A stretch of DNA of 52,645 bases. Source: Oscillospiraceae bacterium. Lineage in GTDB: Bacteria > Bacillota > Clostridia > Oscillospirales > Oscillospiraceae. The notes beneath the pieces are model-generated. The model made no database searches. It was not told where the DNA came from and saw only the letters and a list, made by a program, of their open reading frames with translations. Where the stretch lies: NCBI GenBank assembly GCA_020025675.1, contig JAHHRS010000008.1, forward strand, positions 1 to 52,645. Reading direction: 5' to 3'. The number at the start of each line of letters is the position of its first letter. Positions within the stretch are counted from its first letter, which is position 1. Shown piece by piece: positions 33,320-42,665 of this stretch. The translations under genes were made by a program, and so were the position numbers.

Positions 33320-34213
33320 ATGTCTGAAACTAACAACGGAGTTATGCAGGAAAAGAACATGCGTGCCGTAGCCGTAAGACAAAAAATCGGTAAATATACA
33401 GTTAAGTTCTTCCTTTACGCATTTTTGCTTACAATGGCTCTCATCGTTCTTTTCCCGTTCTACTGGATGATTATTTCATCCCTGAAAACACTGGCTGAAT
33501 ACAGGCTCAGTGTCCCCACATTCTGGCCTAAAACCATAATGCTGTCAAACTATGCGGAAGCATTCACGGCTGCAAATCTGGGAAGACTCTTCATGAACAC
33601 CCTTTATGTAGGTGTTGTTTCCACTCTTTTGTCCCTTGTAATTACAGTTCTCTCCGCTTTTGCCTTTGCTCGTTTGGAGTTTAAGGGCAGAGAGACCGTT
33701 TTTGCTCTGCTTCTTGCAACAATGATGATCCCCGGTGAACTTTTCACCATTACCAACTACTCAACGATAACCCATCTTGGCTGGATGAACACTTTTACGG
33801 TTCTCATAGTCCCATTTCTGGTGAGCGTTTTCTACATCTTCCTTTTGCGCCAGAACTTCATGCAGATTCCCAACGAACTGTATCTGGCTGCAAAGGTGGA
33901 CGGAACCAGTGACCTTAAGTATCTCTGGAAAGTCATGGTTCCCCTGTCTATGCCCACTTTGATTTCAATTACCATTCTCAAGATGATGGGTGCATGGAAC
34001 TCATATATCTGGCCCAGACTTGTTGCAAATGATGCAGCTCACCAGATGATAACCAATGGCCTCAGAAACGCCTTTACCGAAACAACCGGTGACGTTAACT
34101 ATCCTGTGCAGATGGCCGCTGTTTCCATCGTTTCCGCTCCGCTGTTTCTCGTTTTCGTATTTCTCAGAAAATACATTATGGCGGGAGTCAGCCGAAGCGG
34201 TATAAAGGGTTAA
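33320..34213 (+). CDS. ABC importer permease, UgpE/MalG type
   Basis: 297 residues, six membrane segments after a basic N-terminus. EAA loop at LYLAAKVDGTSDLKYLWKVMVPLS. A strong AAGGAGG site precedes the ATG. Pairs with the preceding permease. Confidence 0.92.
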   Translation: MSETNNGVMQEKNMRAVAVRQKIGKYTVKFFLYAFLLTMALIVLFPFYWMIISSLKTLAEYRLSVPTFWPKTIMLSNYAEAFTAANLGRLFMNTLYVGVVSTLLSLVITVLSAFAFARLEFKGRETVFALLLATMMIPGELFTITNYSTITHLGWMNTFTVLIVPFLVSVFYIFLLRQNFMQIPNELYLAAKVDGTSDLKYLWKVMVPLSMPTLISITILKMMGAWNSYIWPRLVANDAAHQMITNGLRNAFTETTGDVNYPVQMAAVSIVSAPLFLVFVFLRKYIMAGVSRSGIKG

Positions 34214-34272
34214 TAGGCGTGGTTGCGCCCATTAAATATTTTTTCAATCAAGAGAAAGGAAAAAATCAGCCA

Positions 34273-35748
34273 ATGAAAAAGAAACTTTTATCCATTGTAT
34301 TAGCGCTGCTTATTGTTTTAAGCACTGTGGCTCTGACCGCATGCGGCGGTCAGCAGACTGCACCCGAAGAAGGCAGCGCACCTGAAAGCAGCTCCTCCGA
34401 TGCCCCTTCCAATGGCGGAGCAGCCTCAAACTTTGAAGTCCCGGAAGGTGGTTACGACGGAAGTGATGTTACTATTACTTTCTACCACACCATGGGTGAA
34501 AATCTCAGCACCGTTCTTGACCAGTACATTGTGGAGTTTAACAAGCTTTACCCCAACATTCATGTAAAACATGAGAATATGGGTGGCTACGATGACGTCC
34601 GTGAGCAGATCAGCACTGAAATCACTGTCGGCAACCAGCCTAACATAGCTTACTGCTACCCCGACCACGTTGCACTTTATAATCTTGCAAAAGCAGTTGT
34701 TCAGCTGGACAACCTGATTGACAGCCAGATTGAAGTCAAGAGAGCTGACGGCACCACTGAAATTTTAGGTCTGACCGACGAGCAGAAATCAGACTTCATT
34801 GAAGGCTATTACGATGAAGGCAGACAGTTCGGCGACGGTCTCATGTACACTCTTCCTATGTCCAAGTCCACCGAAGTTCTATACTACGACAAAACTTTCT
34901 TCGATGAAAATGGCCTGACCGTTCCTGCAACATGGGAGGAAATGGAAGCTCTTTGTGCAAAGATAAAGGAAATTGACCCTGAGAGCTGCCCGCTCGGCTA
35001 CGACAGCGAAGCTAACTGGTTTATCACCATGTGCGAGCAGTATCAGTCTCCTTACACCAGCGCAACCGGCGATCACTATATATTCAACAATGACCAGAAC
35101 AAAGAATTCGTCAAGATGTTCAACAGCTGGTATCAGAAGGGCTATCTGACCACTCAGAAGATTTACGGCGGCTACACCTCCGGCCTTTTCACCGCTGAGG
35201 ACAGCATGAGAAGTTACATGTCCATCGGCTCCTCCGCAGGTGCAAACCACCAGCTCCCCCAGACCGATGCAGACGGTAATTATCGCTTTGAAGTCGGCAT
35301 TGCCACCATTCCTCAGGTAAGCGACTCAAACAAGAAGGTTATTTCTCAGGGTCCCAGCCTTTGCATTTTCAAAGACACCAATCCTCAGGAAGTCCTTGCA
35401 TCCTGGCTTTTTGTCAAGTTCCTCACCACAAATGTTGACTTCCAGTCTGAGTTTGCCATGGCTTCCGGTTATGTTCCTGTTCTGAAATCCGTTTCCGATA
35501 ACGCAGCCTATGCAGAGTTCCTTGCAAATGCTGACGGCGGCAAGTACATTGCAGCTCTCAGCGCAAAGGTATGTCTCGATCAGGTAGACGCCTACTACAC
35601 CTCCCCTGCCTTTAACGGTTCCTCTACTGCCCGTGATCAGGTTGGCGGTCTTATGGTTAAGGCTCTTACCGCAAAGGGTGACGATCTGGATGCTCAGATA
35701 GATAAAGCTTTCCAGGAAGCTATTGATGAGTGCGAATACGCAAACTAA
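34273..35748 (+). CDS. Extracellular solute-binding lipoprotein, family 1
   Basis: 491 residues from the ATG at 34273, which begins a lipoprotein signal (MKKKLLSIVLALLIVLS) with lipobox LTAC; AAAGG lies 13 bases upstream, and an upstream GTG is not used. After a Ser/Ala/Glu-rich linker comes a family 1 binding fold (TITFYHTMGENL, EFNKLYPNIHVKH, STEVLYYDKTFFDENGLTVP). Closest in look to UgpB-like CUT1 proteins, which bind sugars or phosphate-linked small molecules. The ligand is not told by sequence; see the genes that follow for the nucleic-acid idea. Confidence 0.92.
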   Translation: MKKKLLSIVLALLIVLSTVALTACGGQQTAPEEGSAPESSSSDAPSNGGAASNFEVPEGGYDGSDVTITFYHTMGENLSTVLDQYIVEFNKLYPNIHVKHENMGGYDDVREQISTEITVGNQPNIAYCYPDHVALYNLAKAVVQLDNLIDSQIEVKRADGTTEILGLTDEQKSDFIEGYYDEGRQFGDGLMYTLPMSKSTEVLYYDKTFFDENGLTVPATWEEMEALCAKIKEIDPESCPLGYDSEANWFITMCEQYQSPYTSATGDHYIFNNDQNKEFVKMFNSWYQKGYLTTQKIYGGYTSGLFTAEDSMRSYMSIGSSAGANHQLPQTDADGNYRFEVGIATIPQVSDSNKKVISQGPSLCIFKDTNPQEVLASWLFVKFLTTNVDFQSEFAMASGYVPVLKSVSDNAAYAEFLANADGGKYIAALSAKVCLDQVDAYYTSPAFNGSSTARDQVGGLMVKALTAKGDDLDAQIDKAFQEAIDECEYAN

Positions 35749-35763
35749 AATAAGTTTTCTCGG

Positions 35764-37119
35764 ATGAAAAAGAACTTTAAAATTATTTTAGTCCTTTTTC
35801 TGGTATGTTTATCCTTAGTTAATCTCATGGGCTGCCGTGACAGCGGCAGCCCCGAGAGTGAAAATGAAGCTGCGTCATTGACGGAAAAATCTACCGGTAT
35901 CAAAGATTATGCCTCTGAACTTGAGCTTGACATTAATTCTGACACTTTAAAAGAAGAGGTCACGGTTAAAAACTATGTAGACGGTGACACTGTTCATTTT
36001 AATGTGCCTGAGTCACTGGATAAAACCGGAGTGTTAAAAGTCAGGTTTCTGGCTGTGGACACCCCTGAATCCACAGGCAAAATCGAGGAATACGGCAAGG
36101 CAGCTTCAAACTACACCAGAGAAAAACTCTCTTCCGCCTCTTCAATTATAATTGAGTCGGATAACAACAAGTGGAATAAGGATTCCACCGGTGACAGGTA
36201 TCTGGTCTGGGTCTGGTACAGACAGGATGAAAACAGTCCTTATCGCAATTTAAACCTTGAGCTTCTGCAAAATGGTCTTGCCTCTGCCTCTTCAACTGCC
36301 TCCAACCGCTATGGGGAGATATGTATGTCCGCTCTCAATCAGGCGAGAGATGCGAAGCTTAATCTTTTTTCCGGTGAACCTGACCCCGATTTTTTCTATG
36401 GAGATGCAATAGAACTGACTCTGAAGGAGCTCAGGTGCAACATAGAAGATTATGCGGGAGCAAAGGTTGCTTTTACCGGCATTGTCACAAAGCACAGTGG
36501 CAACGGGGTTTACATAGAGGCTTACGATGAAGAAAGCGATATGTATAACGGAATTTATGTTTACTATGGCTTTAAACTTTCAGGTGCAGGTCTCGATATT
36601 CTTTCAAACGGCAATGAGGTGCGGATAGTCGGCACGGTTTCCTATTACGAAGGGAACGGAAACTACCAGATTTCCGGAATTTCATACAGAGCCGCTAAAC
36701 CTGACGACCCTGAAAACATTCAGAAAATAAGCGAGGGGCACGAGCCGGCCTACCTGCTCACAAGTGCCGATACGCTGTATAATTCTGATGTTTCGGTTGA
36801 AACGGACGGAAGTACGGTAGATTTTGACTATGCCGCACTTGCAGCGGATACAACGATTGAAATGCAGAACCTGCATGTAAAATCCATTAAAACCACCACC
36901 AATAAAGAAAGCTCCTCCTATGGGGTGATGACTTTGCTGTGCGAATGTGACGGTATTCCCGTTACTGTGCGTACCGAGGTACTCCGTGACGAGAATAATC
37001 AGCTTATAGGCCAGGAAACTTACTCCGGCAAAACCATTAATGTTAAAGGAATAGTTGACTGTTTCCATGGTGATTATCAGATAAAAGTATTTTCCATGGA
37101 AGACATAACAATTTCATAA
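35764..37119 (+). CDS. Lipoprotein with staphylococcal-nuclease-like domain and OB-like domain
   Basis: 451 residues. Signal peptide with lipobox LMGC (Cys about residue 24), so anchored outside. About residues 65-200 are an SNase fold with the catalytic set intact: DGDTV (Ca site), VRFLAVDTPES (Arg and Glu of the active site, Asp-Thr Ca ligands), EYGKAAS and DRYL (second Arg). The C-terminal half (about 225-451) contains one or two OB-like stretches (AFTGIVTKHSGNGVYIEA, VRIVGTVSYYEGNGNYQI, INVKGIVDCFHGDYQIKV). Predicted surface nuclease on DNA or RNA. The ribosome site is weak (only CGG before the ATG), 15 bases after the binding-protein gene, suggesting coupling or low yield. Confidence 0.85.
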   Translation: MKKNFKIILVLFLVCLSLVNLMGCRDSGSPESENEAASLTEKSTGIKDYASELELDINSDTLKEEVTVKNYVDGDTVHFNVPESLDKTGVLKVRFLAVDTPESTGKIEEYGKAASNYTREKLSSASSIIIESDNNKWNKDSTGDRYLVWVWYRQDENSPYRNLNLELLQNGLASASSTASNRYGEICMSALNQARDAKLNLFSGEPDPDFFYGDAIELTLKELRCNIEDYAGAKVAFTGIVTKHSGNGVYIEAYDEESDMYNGIYVYYGFKLSGAGLDILSNGNEVRIVGTVSYYEGNGNYQISGISYRAAKPDDPENIQKISEGHEPAYLLTSADTLYNSDVSVETDGSTVDFDYAALAADTTIEMQNLHVKSIKTTTNKESSSYGVMTLLCECDGIPVTVRTEVLRDENNQLIGQETYSGKTINVKGIVDCFHGDYQIKVFSMEDITIS

Positions 37120-37139
37120 TGAAAAATAAGGAGCGAACT

Positions 37140-37892
37140 ATGAAAAAATATATTGCATTAGTCCTTATGCTCACACTTTGCCTGACTGTATTTGCAGCCT
37201 GTGGTCAGGAAAATAACAGCGCTGCCCAAAGCACTGATGAACCCGCTGATGAAAACGCTGTTGTAGGAGTAGCCGATGATCTGGCTGCTGCCGAGGAGTA
37301 TATTACCACCATGTACAGAACTGCTCCCGAAACCCGTGTAGAAGATTATGCGGTTGTGGGTAAGCTGGTAGTTGGCGATTCCACCTTCAATGTTGAATGG
37401 ACCGCTGACTCAGAAACTGTTAAATTCGTCAAAGGCGATGACGGAATGGTCACCGTTGACATTGACGAGAAGAACCCGGATGAAGTTAATTTTGTCCTTA
37501 CTGCTACTATTTCCGACGACAATGGCAACACAAAGACCGTTAACTTTAATCAGAGAGTTCCCGCTGCTATTATCATTGATGACAGCATGACAGCCGAGGA
37601 AGTCGTAACTGCTCTCTACAAACTTGAAGAAGGCATTTCCATCGGTGAGCCTGTCACTTTGACCGGTGTTGTCTCCTCTATTGACGACGAGTACAACCCC
37701 AAATACAAAAACGTTACTCTCACTATGGTTGTAGGCGAGCTGAAGGATAATCCCATTGTTTGCTACCGCATGGGCGGCGATGCTGCTGAAACCGTTAAAG
37801 CCGGCGACACAATTACCGTTACCGGTATTGTCAAAAACTACAAAGGCACCATCGAATTTGATGCAGGCTGCACTCTTGATGCAATAGGCTAA
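37140..37892 (+). CDS. Lipoprotein with Ig-like and OB-like domains
   Basis: 250 residues from the ATG at 37140 (AAGGAG upstream); 20 bases separate it from the nuclease gene. Lipobox FAAC. Residues about 45-145 resemble the atrophied bacterial Ig domain (FNVEWTADSETVKFV, VNFVLTATISDDNGN, FNQRVPA). Residues about 155-250 are an OB-like fold (VTLTGVVSSIDDEYNPKYKN, AGDTITVTGIVKNYKGTIEF), similar in text to the C-terminal part of the preceding lipoprotein. Likely a surface binding protein that helps hold or pass on nucleic acid fragments; the role is inferred from context. Last gene of the importer operon, before a terminator. Confidence 0.78.
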   Translation: MKKYIALVLMLTLCLTVFAACGQENNSAAQSTDEPADENAVVGVADDLAAAEEYITTMYRTAPETRVEDYAVVGKLVVGDSTFNVEWTADSETVKFVKGDDGMVTVDIDEKNPDEVNFVLTATISDDNGNTKTVNFNQRVPAAIIIDDSMTAEEVVTALYKLEEGISIGEPVTLTGVVSSIDDEYNPKYKNVTLTMVVGELKDNPIVCYRMGGDAAETVKAGDTITVTGIVKNYKGTIEFDAGCTLDAIG

Positions 37893-38001
37893 GTCAGATT
37901 TAATGCGTAAAAGAGAGATTATCTGAAATCTCCCCTATCCTTTACATACAACCAAACAGAGCGTTAGAATTATAAATCTGGCACTCAATTAGCACTACCA
38001 T

Positions 38002-38037
38002 AAAACGGCAGGATAAATTTCCTGCCGTTTTATTTTT
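38002..38037. terminator. Terminator of the importer operon
   Basis: Stem AAAACGGCAGGA/TCCTGCCGTTTT with a 5-7 nt loop followed by TATTTTT on the plus strand. The rest of 37893-38230 has no gene seen. Confidence 0.85.
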
Positions 38038-38177
38038 GCTCATTGTCGAATTTAAATGAAACATAGCCATTGCTTCCCATAAACTGCTTTTGCGAACTTC
38101 ATTGTACTCTATCATCACTACACTACCTTACTTAAAATGTCAAGCAGAAGGGACAAAACCCCCGATATTATCTCATA

Positions 38178-38205
38178 AAAAAGTGCAGCTTTTTTAAAGC
38201 TGCAC
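38178..38205 (-). terminator. Terminator of the DHH-DHH-surE operon
   Basis: Stem GTGCAGCTTT/AAAGCTGCAC with a 3-nt loop followed by T6 on the minus strand. Confidence 0.85.
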
Positions 38206-38230
38206 CAATCACTATAAATTATTTATTAGT

Positions 38231-38950
38231 TTATTTGCATGACTGCAATTGCATGAACAGGCTCCTATTTGTCCTGTCATATGTCATGGGCATAACGGAG
38301 ATATGACCGTTCATAACACAATGGGTATCTACGCTTAAATCCGTACCCTTTTCATAAACACATCTTCCGCGGGCTTTAACAAGGGTATCACCCGCACTGT
38401 CAAAATCATCAGAATAGTATGGTCCGCCCTGCCGTGTTATATATATATCCCCTGCCTGAGGCGGAATATTTACGTTATAAAATCCATGTTTATCTAAAAG
38501 CTGATTACGGCAGAAATAATCCCAAACCTTATCTAAATGCTTAACGGCCTGCTCATAATACTCCGCCTCGGTAGATACCGCAACGGCATTCAGACCGAGA
38601 CATGCGGCCTCAGTTGCAGCTCCTACCGTGCCGGAATAGAGTATATCAGTTCCCATATTATAACCGCGGTTAATTCCGGAAAACACAAGGTCATAATGCT
38701 CATGCCGTCCCAAAACAGCGTAACGCACGCAGTCGGCAGGTGTAGAATTCACAGCGTAGGCTTTTACTCCCGATACAAGTTCAACCTGAGCCACTTCAAA
38801 GGGATTGTGAATATCAATGCCGTGGCTTTTGCCGCTCTGCTCAACTTTGGGTGCGTATACAGTAACGTCACCCAGTTTCTGTGCCCACCGGACAAAAGGT
38901 ATCATGGCCTCTGCGTTTATTCCGTCGTCATTGGTAATTAATATTCTCAT
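38231..38950 (-). CDS. surE: 5'/3'-nucleotidase SurE
   Basis: 239 residues from the ATG at 38950, which shares ATGA with the stop of the upstream DHH gene. SurE fold: ITNDDG metal-binding motif at residues 4-9, SGINRGYNMGTDILYSGTVGAA, VNSTPADCVR and VNIP. It removes phosphate from nucleoside 5'- and 3'-monophosphates and can act on short polyphosphate. Last of a three-gene operon with two oligonucleotide-type phosphoesterases, which fits a pathway from short oligonucleotides to nucleosides. Confidence 0.94.
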   Translation of the reverse strand: MRILITNDDGINAEAMIPFVRWAQKLGDVTVYAPKVEQSGKSHGIDIHNPFEVAQVELVSGVKAYAVNSTPADCVRYAVLGRHEHYDLVFSGINRGYNMGTDILYSGTVGAATEAACLGLNAVAVSTEAEYYEQAVKHLDKVWDYFCRNQLLDKHGFYNVNIPPQAGDIYITRQGGPYYSDDFDSAGDTLVKARGRCVYEKGTDLSVDTHCVMNGHISVMPMTYDRTNRSLFMQLQSCK

Positions 38951-39933
38951 ATCCACCCTCTGTTATTTTCCTTGTATTCCTTTACCATAGCGTCAGCCCC
39001 GCTTATAAGCTCTTCCATCTCTTCCCTGCTGTATACGGTTGCTCCGCTGGCGTTGGCGTGACCGCCGCCGTTATACTGCTCAGCAAGAGTGTTAATCTCC
39101 ATAAAACGGGAGCGTAGACGGACACGAATAGAGCCGTCTTTTGAAGGATTCTCTATAAAAGCCAGCCAGCAAAGACAGCCCTTTATTGCATCCATAGAGG
39201 ATACAGAGGCGCTGGCATTCTCGAAGCTCAGATTAAATTTCTCCTGAGTTTCATTATCTATGTAAACATAAGCTACGCCGTTTTCGGTTCTCTTCATGGT
39301 ATTATAAAGATAAGCCTTGAATTTATAATTATCCCAGTCATCAAGGTAGAGATTTGCATAAAGCGTCTCGGTATCTATGCCTTTATCAAGCAGCAATCCT
39401 GCAAGGCGCATTGTCTCCCCGCTCACCCCGCTGTAACGAAAGCGTCCGGAATCGGTTACCATACCTGTATAGAGATAAAAAGCCGCCTTGGGACTTAACT
39501 TTAATTCCCCGGAAAATGTACTGTAAAAATCCACTATCATTTCACAGAGTGAGGAACGCCGGTCCTCCACCCACGAAATGTCCCCATATGGAGTATGGTC
39601 AATGTGGTGGTCAATCTTAATAACTTCATCGCACAATTTGAACTTCTGATTTGAAATTCTATCCATATTGCCGGTATCAACCACTATTGCAAGGCTGTGT
39701 GCATAGCACTCATCAGGCACTTCCCCGTCGTCCTCACCCAGAAAAGCCAGATACTCGGAAATCTGACCGTCTGTCAGATAGACTTCTTTTTCCGGAAAGC
39801 TGTCTTTAATAATTTCCTTTAAGCCCTTACTTGCACCCAAGCAGTCACCGTCAGGCCGTACATGACGAAAAATAAAAATTTTCCTGTATTCTTTAATTTT
39901 GTTTAGTATTTTCTCTTTAATTTCTCTGCTCAT
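38947..39933 (-). CDS. DHH/DHHA1 phosphoesterase (NrnA-like), copy 2
   Basis: 328 residues. DHH-domain motifs RPDGDCLGAS, VVDTGN and KIDHHIDHT, then TGMVTDSGRFRYS, and the DHHA1 domain with NGGGHANASGA. Length and order match NrnA/nanoRNase-pAp phosphatase proteins, which degrade 2-5 nt oligonucleotides and dephosphorylate pAp (and in some species act on c-di-nucleotide breakdown products). AGGAG before the ATG; two bases after its paralogue. Confidence 0.92.
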   Translation of the reverse strand: MSREIKEKILNKIKEYRKIFIFRHVRPDGDCLGASKGLKEIIKDSFPEKEVYLTDGQISEYLAFLGEDDGEVPDECYAHSLAIVVDTGNMDRISNQKFKLCDEVIKIDHHIDHTPYGDISWVEDRRSSLCEMIVDFYSTFSGELKLSPKAAFYLYTGMVTDSGRFRYSGVSGETMRLAGLLLDKGIDTETLYANLYLDDWDNYKFKAYLYNTMKRTENGVAYVYIDNETQEKFNLSFENASASVSSMDAIKGCLCWLAFIENPSKDGSIRVRLRSRFMEINTLAEQYNGGGHANASGATVYSREEMEELISGADAMVKEYKENNRGWI

Positions 39934-39935
39934 TT

Positions 39936-40871
39936 TTACTCCTGCATCATTTTATCTAAATCTGAAAGCATTGCCATGGCCTCATCTCTGGAAGCTACGG
40001 TTGCGCCGCAGGCCTTTGCGTGGCCGCCTCCGCCGTATTTAACGGCAATATGGTTAACCGTTCTCCTGCTTGAGCGAATCTCACACAATACCTTTCCGTC
40101 GCTCTCCGTGAAGTTTACCCATATATCTACGCCCTTAATATCTGCCATAGTATTCACCATTCCCCTTGAAATAGTAAATGTGTCTACGTTCAGACTTTTA
40201 AGCTCCGCCTCCGTTGTGTATATATACGCAACATTATTCGGTGTAAACTTTATTTTAAGCAGATACTGGGCTTTAAGCTGTTTCTCTTTAAAATCTTCAG
40301 AGTAAAGATTTAGAAAAACATCGTTTAGGTCAAAACCCTGTTCCAGAAGAAATGCAGCTCTTTTATGGGTGTCGGAAGTGGTTGAATCATAACGAAATCT
40401 TCCTGAATCTGTCACCATTCCTGTATATAGAGCCTTTGCAGCCACAGGAGGAACGGAAAGCCCCAGTTCCATTGCCATTTGAGTTATCTCCCCGCAGCAG
40501 CTCTCGGCCTGGCTGTCAATAACTTCAAGGTCAGTAAATGCACCGCTGTACATGTGGTGGTCTATTCGTGCAGTTTTTGCGGCCTTGGTATAACGGTCAT
40601 CCGACACTAAAAACGCAGCACCGCAGTCCAGAATAATGCACAGCGCATTCTCAAAAGCACTGTCCGGCACCTGATCCATAACGCTGTCATCTATAAATCC
40701 ATAGCGGCCTGCACCGTCTCCCACAGCAAACACATGCTTTTGAGGGAAATTAGCACGAAGAATATGTTTGAGTCCTATCTGGCTGCCAAGTGCGTCTCCG
40801 TCCGGATTATTATGGCGGTGGATTATTATAGTTTCATATTTTTTTATTTCATTAAAAATATCCTGATACAT
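39936..40871 (-). CDS. DHH/DHHA1 phosphoesterase (NrnA-like), copy 1
   Basis: 311 residues from the second of two adjacent ATG codons (40874 is the alternative; GAGGA spacing favours 40871). Motifs NNPDGDALGSQ, ILDCG, RIDHHMYSG, TGMVTDSGRFRYD and GGGGHAKACGA. Clearly a diverged paralogue of the next gene; both keep every metal-binding residue I can recognise, so both should be active, perhaps with different substrates (DNA versus RNA oligomers, or c-di-AMP-derived pApA). Confidence 0.92.
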   Translation of the reverse strand: MYQDIFNEIKKYETIIIHRHNNPDGDALGSQIGLKHILRANFPQKHVFAVGDGAGRYGFIDDSVMDQVPDSAFENALCIILDCGAAFLVSDDRYTKAAKTARIDHHMYSGAFTDLEVIDSQAESCCGEITQMAMELGLSVPPVAAKALYTGMVTDSGRFRYDSTTSDTHKRAAFLLEQGFDLNDVFLNLYSEDFKEKQLKAQYLLKIKFTPNNVAYIYTTEAELKSLNVDTFTISRGMVNTMADIKGVDIWVNFTESDGKVLCEIRSSRRTVNHIAVKYGGGGHAKACGATVASRDEAMAMLSDLDKMMQE

Positions 40872-41054
40872 CATACTTCCTCTTTAATTATTAATTTGCT
40901 TTTGACCCTGATTTACAAAAAGCTTCCGGCTTTTTCCCGGTCCATATTAGTAATAAGGGTCATGCTATTATAGTTATCCTTAAAAACATCGCTTTCTTAA
41001 GACAAGGGAGTTAAAAGCAAGTTTTGTTTACCAATTGAATTAAAAAAAACGACA

Positions 41055-41759
41055 TCACTTAAGCCCATTTAGCAATTCAGAGGCCGATAAAATATCTGTT
41101 TCAGTGACACTCACATAGGATTCAATCTCCGGATATTTACTCCATGCGCTATCATAAAATGCAGGGAGATTTAAAAGCATATCCATAAGTTCAGGGCTTG
41201 GACTTCCGACTTTAATTACTTCAAAATCAATGTATTTGGGTGAAAGATCTAAGGTCTCCTTATAAATGCTATAAAGTTCCTGTTGAAGCGCAGAAATATC
41301 ATTATCTGTTTTTACGATTACAACAGCCTTAACCAAATCATGGTCGCTTAGAACTGCCGAAACATCATTTTGAATTGCATAGTCGAGAGTCATATTGTCT
41401 ACGTCGGAAAGGATAAAGTGGCCGTATATATCAAAAGCTGAGCCGTATTTAGATAAGAGCAAATCTCTTATCTTCTTATTTACAATCACCTGCGGGTAAT
41501 CATCAGATGCCCCGCTGCCTGCACTCTGATACACATTGAAAAGGTACTCTCCGTCAGATAAGGTCAAAATATTTGTGTATGTATCATCTTTTGCAGCCTG
41601 AAAATTCTCAACAACAAAATCTTTTCCGTACTTGTTGGCAGCGTAACTCTTCATGCTTTCCAACTTTACTTCCTCGTTTTCTTTACTCATACATCCGCAC
41701 GCTACTGTAACTGTAATTACTATAACTAACGCCAAAAGGAACATTCTCAATAGCTTCAT
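41055..41759 (-). CDS. Small lipoprotein, paralogue B
   Basis: 234 residues from the ATG at 41759 (GAGGT upstream). Signal peptide with lipobox VACGC. The mature N-terminus reads ESMKSYAANKYGKDFVVE, close to the same place in the protein at 41979-42665, and the rest is mixed alpha/beta with no motif I recognise. Unknown function at the outer membrane face. No terminator or operon partner is clear. Confidence 0.75.
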   Translation of the reverse strand: MKLLRMFLLALVIVITVTVACGCMSKENEEVKLESMKSYAANKYGKDFVVENFQAAKDDTYTNILTLSDGEYLFNVYQSAGSGASDDYPQVIVNKKIRDLLLSKYGSAFDIYGHFILSDVDNMTLDYAIQNDVSAVLSDHDLVKAVVIVKTDNDISALQQELYSIYKETLDLSPKYIDFEVIKVGSPSPELMDMLLNLPAFYDSAWSKYPEIESYVSVTETDILSASELLNGLK

Positions 41760-41978
41760 ATACATACCTCACCATTCCAATTCGATAACTTTTACGGAAA
41801 GTGCCCAATGGAAACGAGTTTTTCTACTGTGTCTTGCTTATCAGATCGTTTTCTGCACTGTTAAAAGCTAATACCGTCTGATATTTCAATAAAATACGTG
41901 TTTGCTTCCGGAATAATTACATATGTGGAATTAAGTTCAAGACCCCTGATTATTCAATTTGACCTTGTACTTTTGAAT

Positions 41979-42665
41979 TCATGCGCCGTCCGTCCATTCA
42001 GTCTTTGAATACTCACTGATGTTCTCTTTGACAATATACAGCCTTTTTGCGTAGGCCTTAGCGTCTATCAAAGCATTTGCAGAATCTTGTATAGACTCAT
42101 TTGAGTCAATATAAAAGATGTGTCCGCTTACAACCGCATTTTTAAAGCTGTCTTTTATTTTAGACAATTCCTCCTCTTCGTTGTCCGCCTTTCCGGGAAC
42201 CGCAGCAGAGAAATATATACATGTGCTTGAGTCAGCAATGTACTCCTCAAAGGTCGTACTGCTTGTACCGCCCTCCATGGATGCAGTATAATCAGGAATA
42301 TATTTGAGATAGATATTGTCTCCATACAAACGAGTCAAAGCATCCCTTATATATGTGTAGGTTTGTTCCTCAAACTTTACATTAAGATAAGTATCCGAAA
42401 ACACCTGGTCACCGTCTACTTCCGAGCAAATAACTCGAATCTCCTTTTCAGGAAATTTTTCCGACTTTACAATAATCTTTGTAGTGTTAGAACCCAGATG
42501 GCCGCCGGTAACGCTTACATATTCAAAACTATCATCAGCGTATTTGTTGTTAATATACGAAAGCATTCTATCAATTTTATCTTGACCTTTCATATTACTT
42601 ACACTGCAGCCGCACACACAAATCATTAAAGATATGACAATTAAAAGCAAAATCAGTTTCTTCAT
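41979..42665 (-). CDS. Small lipoprotein, paralogue A
   Basis: 228 residues from the ATG at 42665 (GGTGATGAT upstream). Signal peptide with lipobox CVCGC. The segment DRMLSYINNKYADDSFEYV matches ESMKSYAANKYGKDFVVEN of its neighbour, and DTYLNVKFEEQTYTYI follows. Unknown function; the pair is probably a tandem duplication of a surface lipoprotein. Confidence 0.75.
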   Translation of the reverse strand: MKKLILLLIVISLMICVCGCSVSNMKGQDKIDRMLSYINNKYADDSFEYVSVTGGHLGSNTTKIIVKSEKFPEKEIRVICSEVDGDQVFSDTYLNVKFEEQTYTYIRDALTRLYGDNIYLKYIPDYTASMEGGTSSTTFEEYIADSSTCIYFSAAVPGKADNEEEELSKIKDSFKNAVVSGHIFYIDSNESIQDSANALIDAKAYAKRLYIVKENISEYSKTEWTDGA

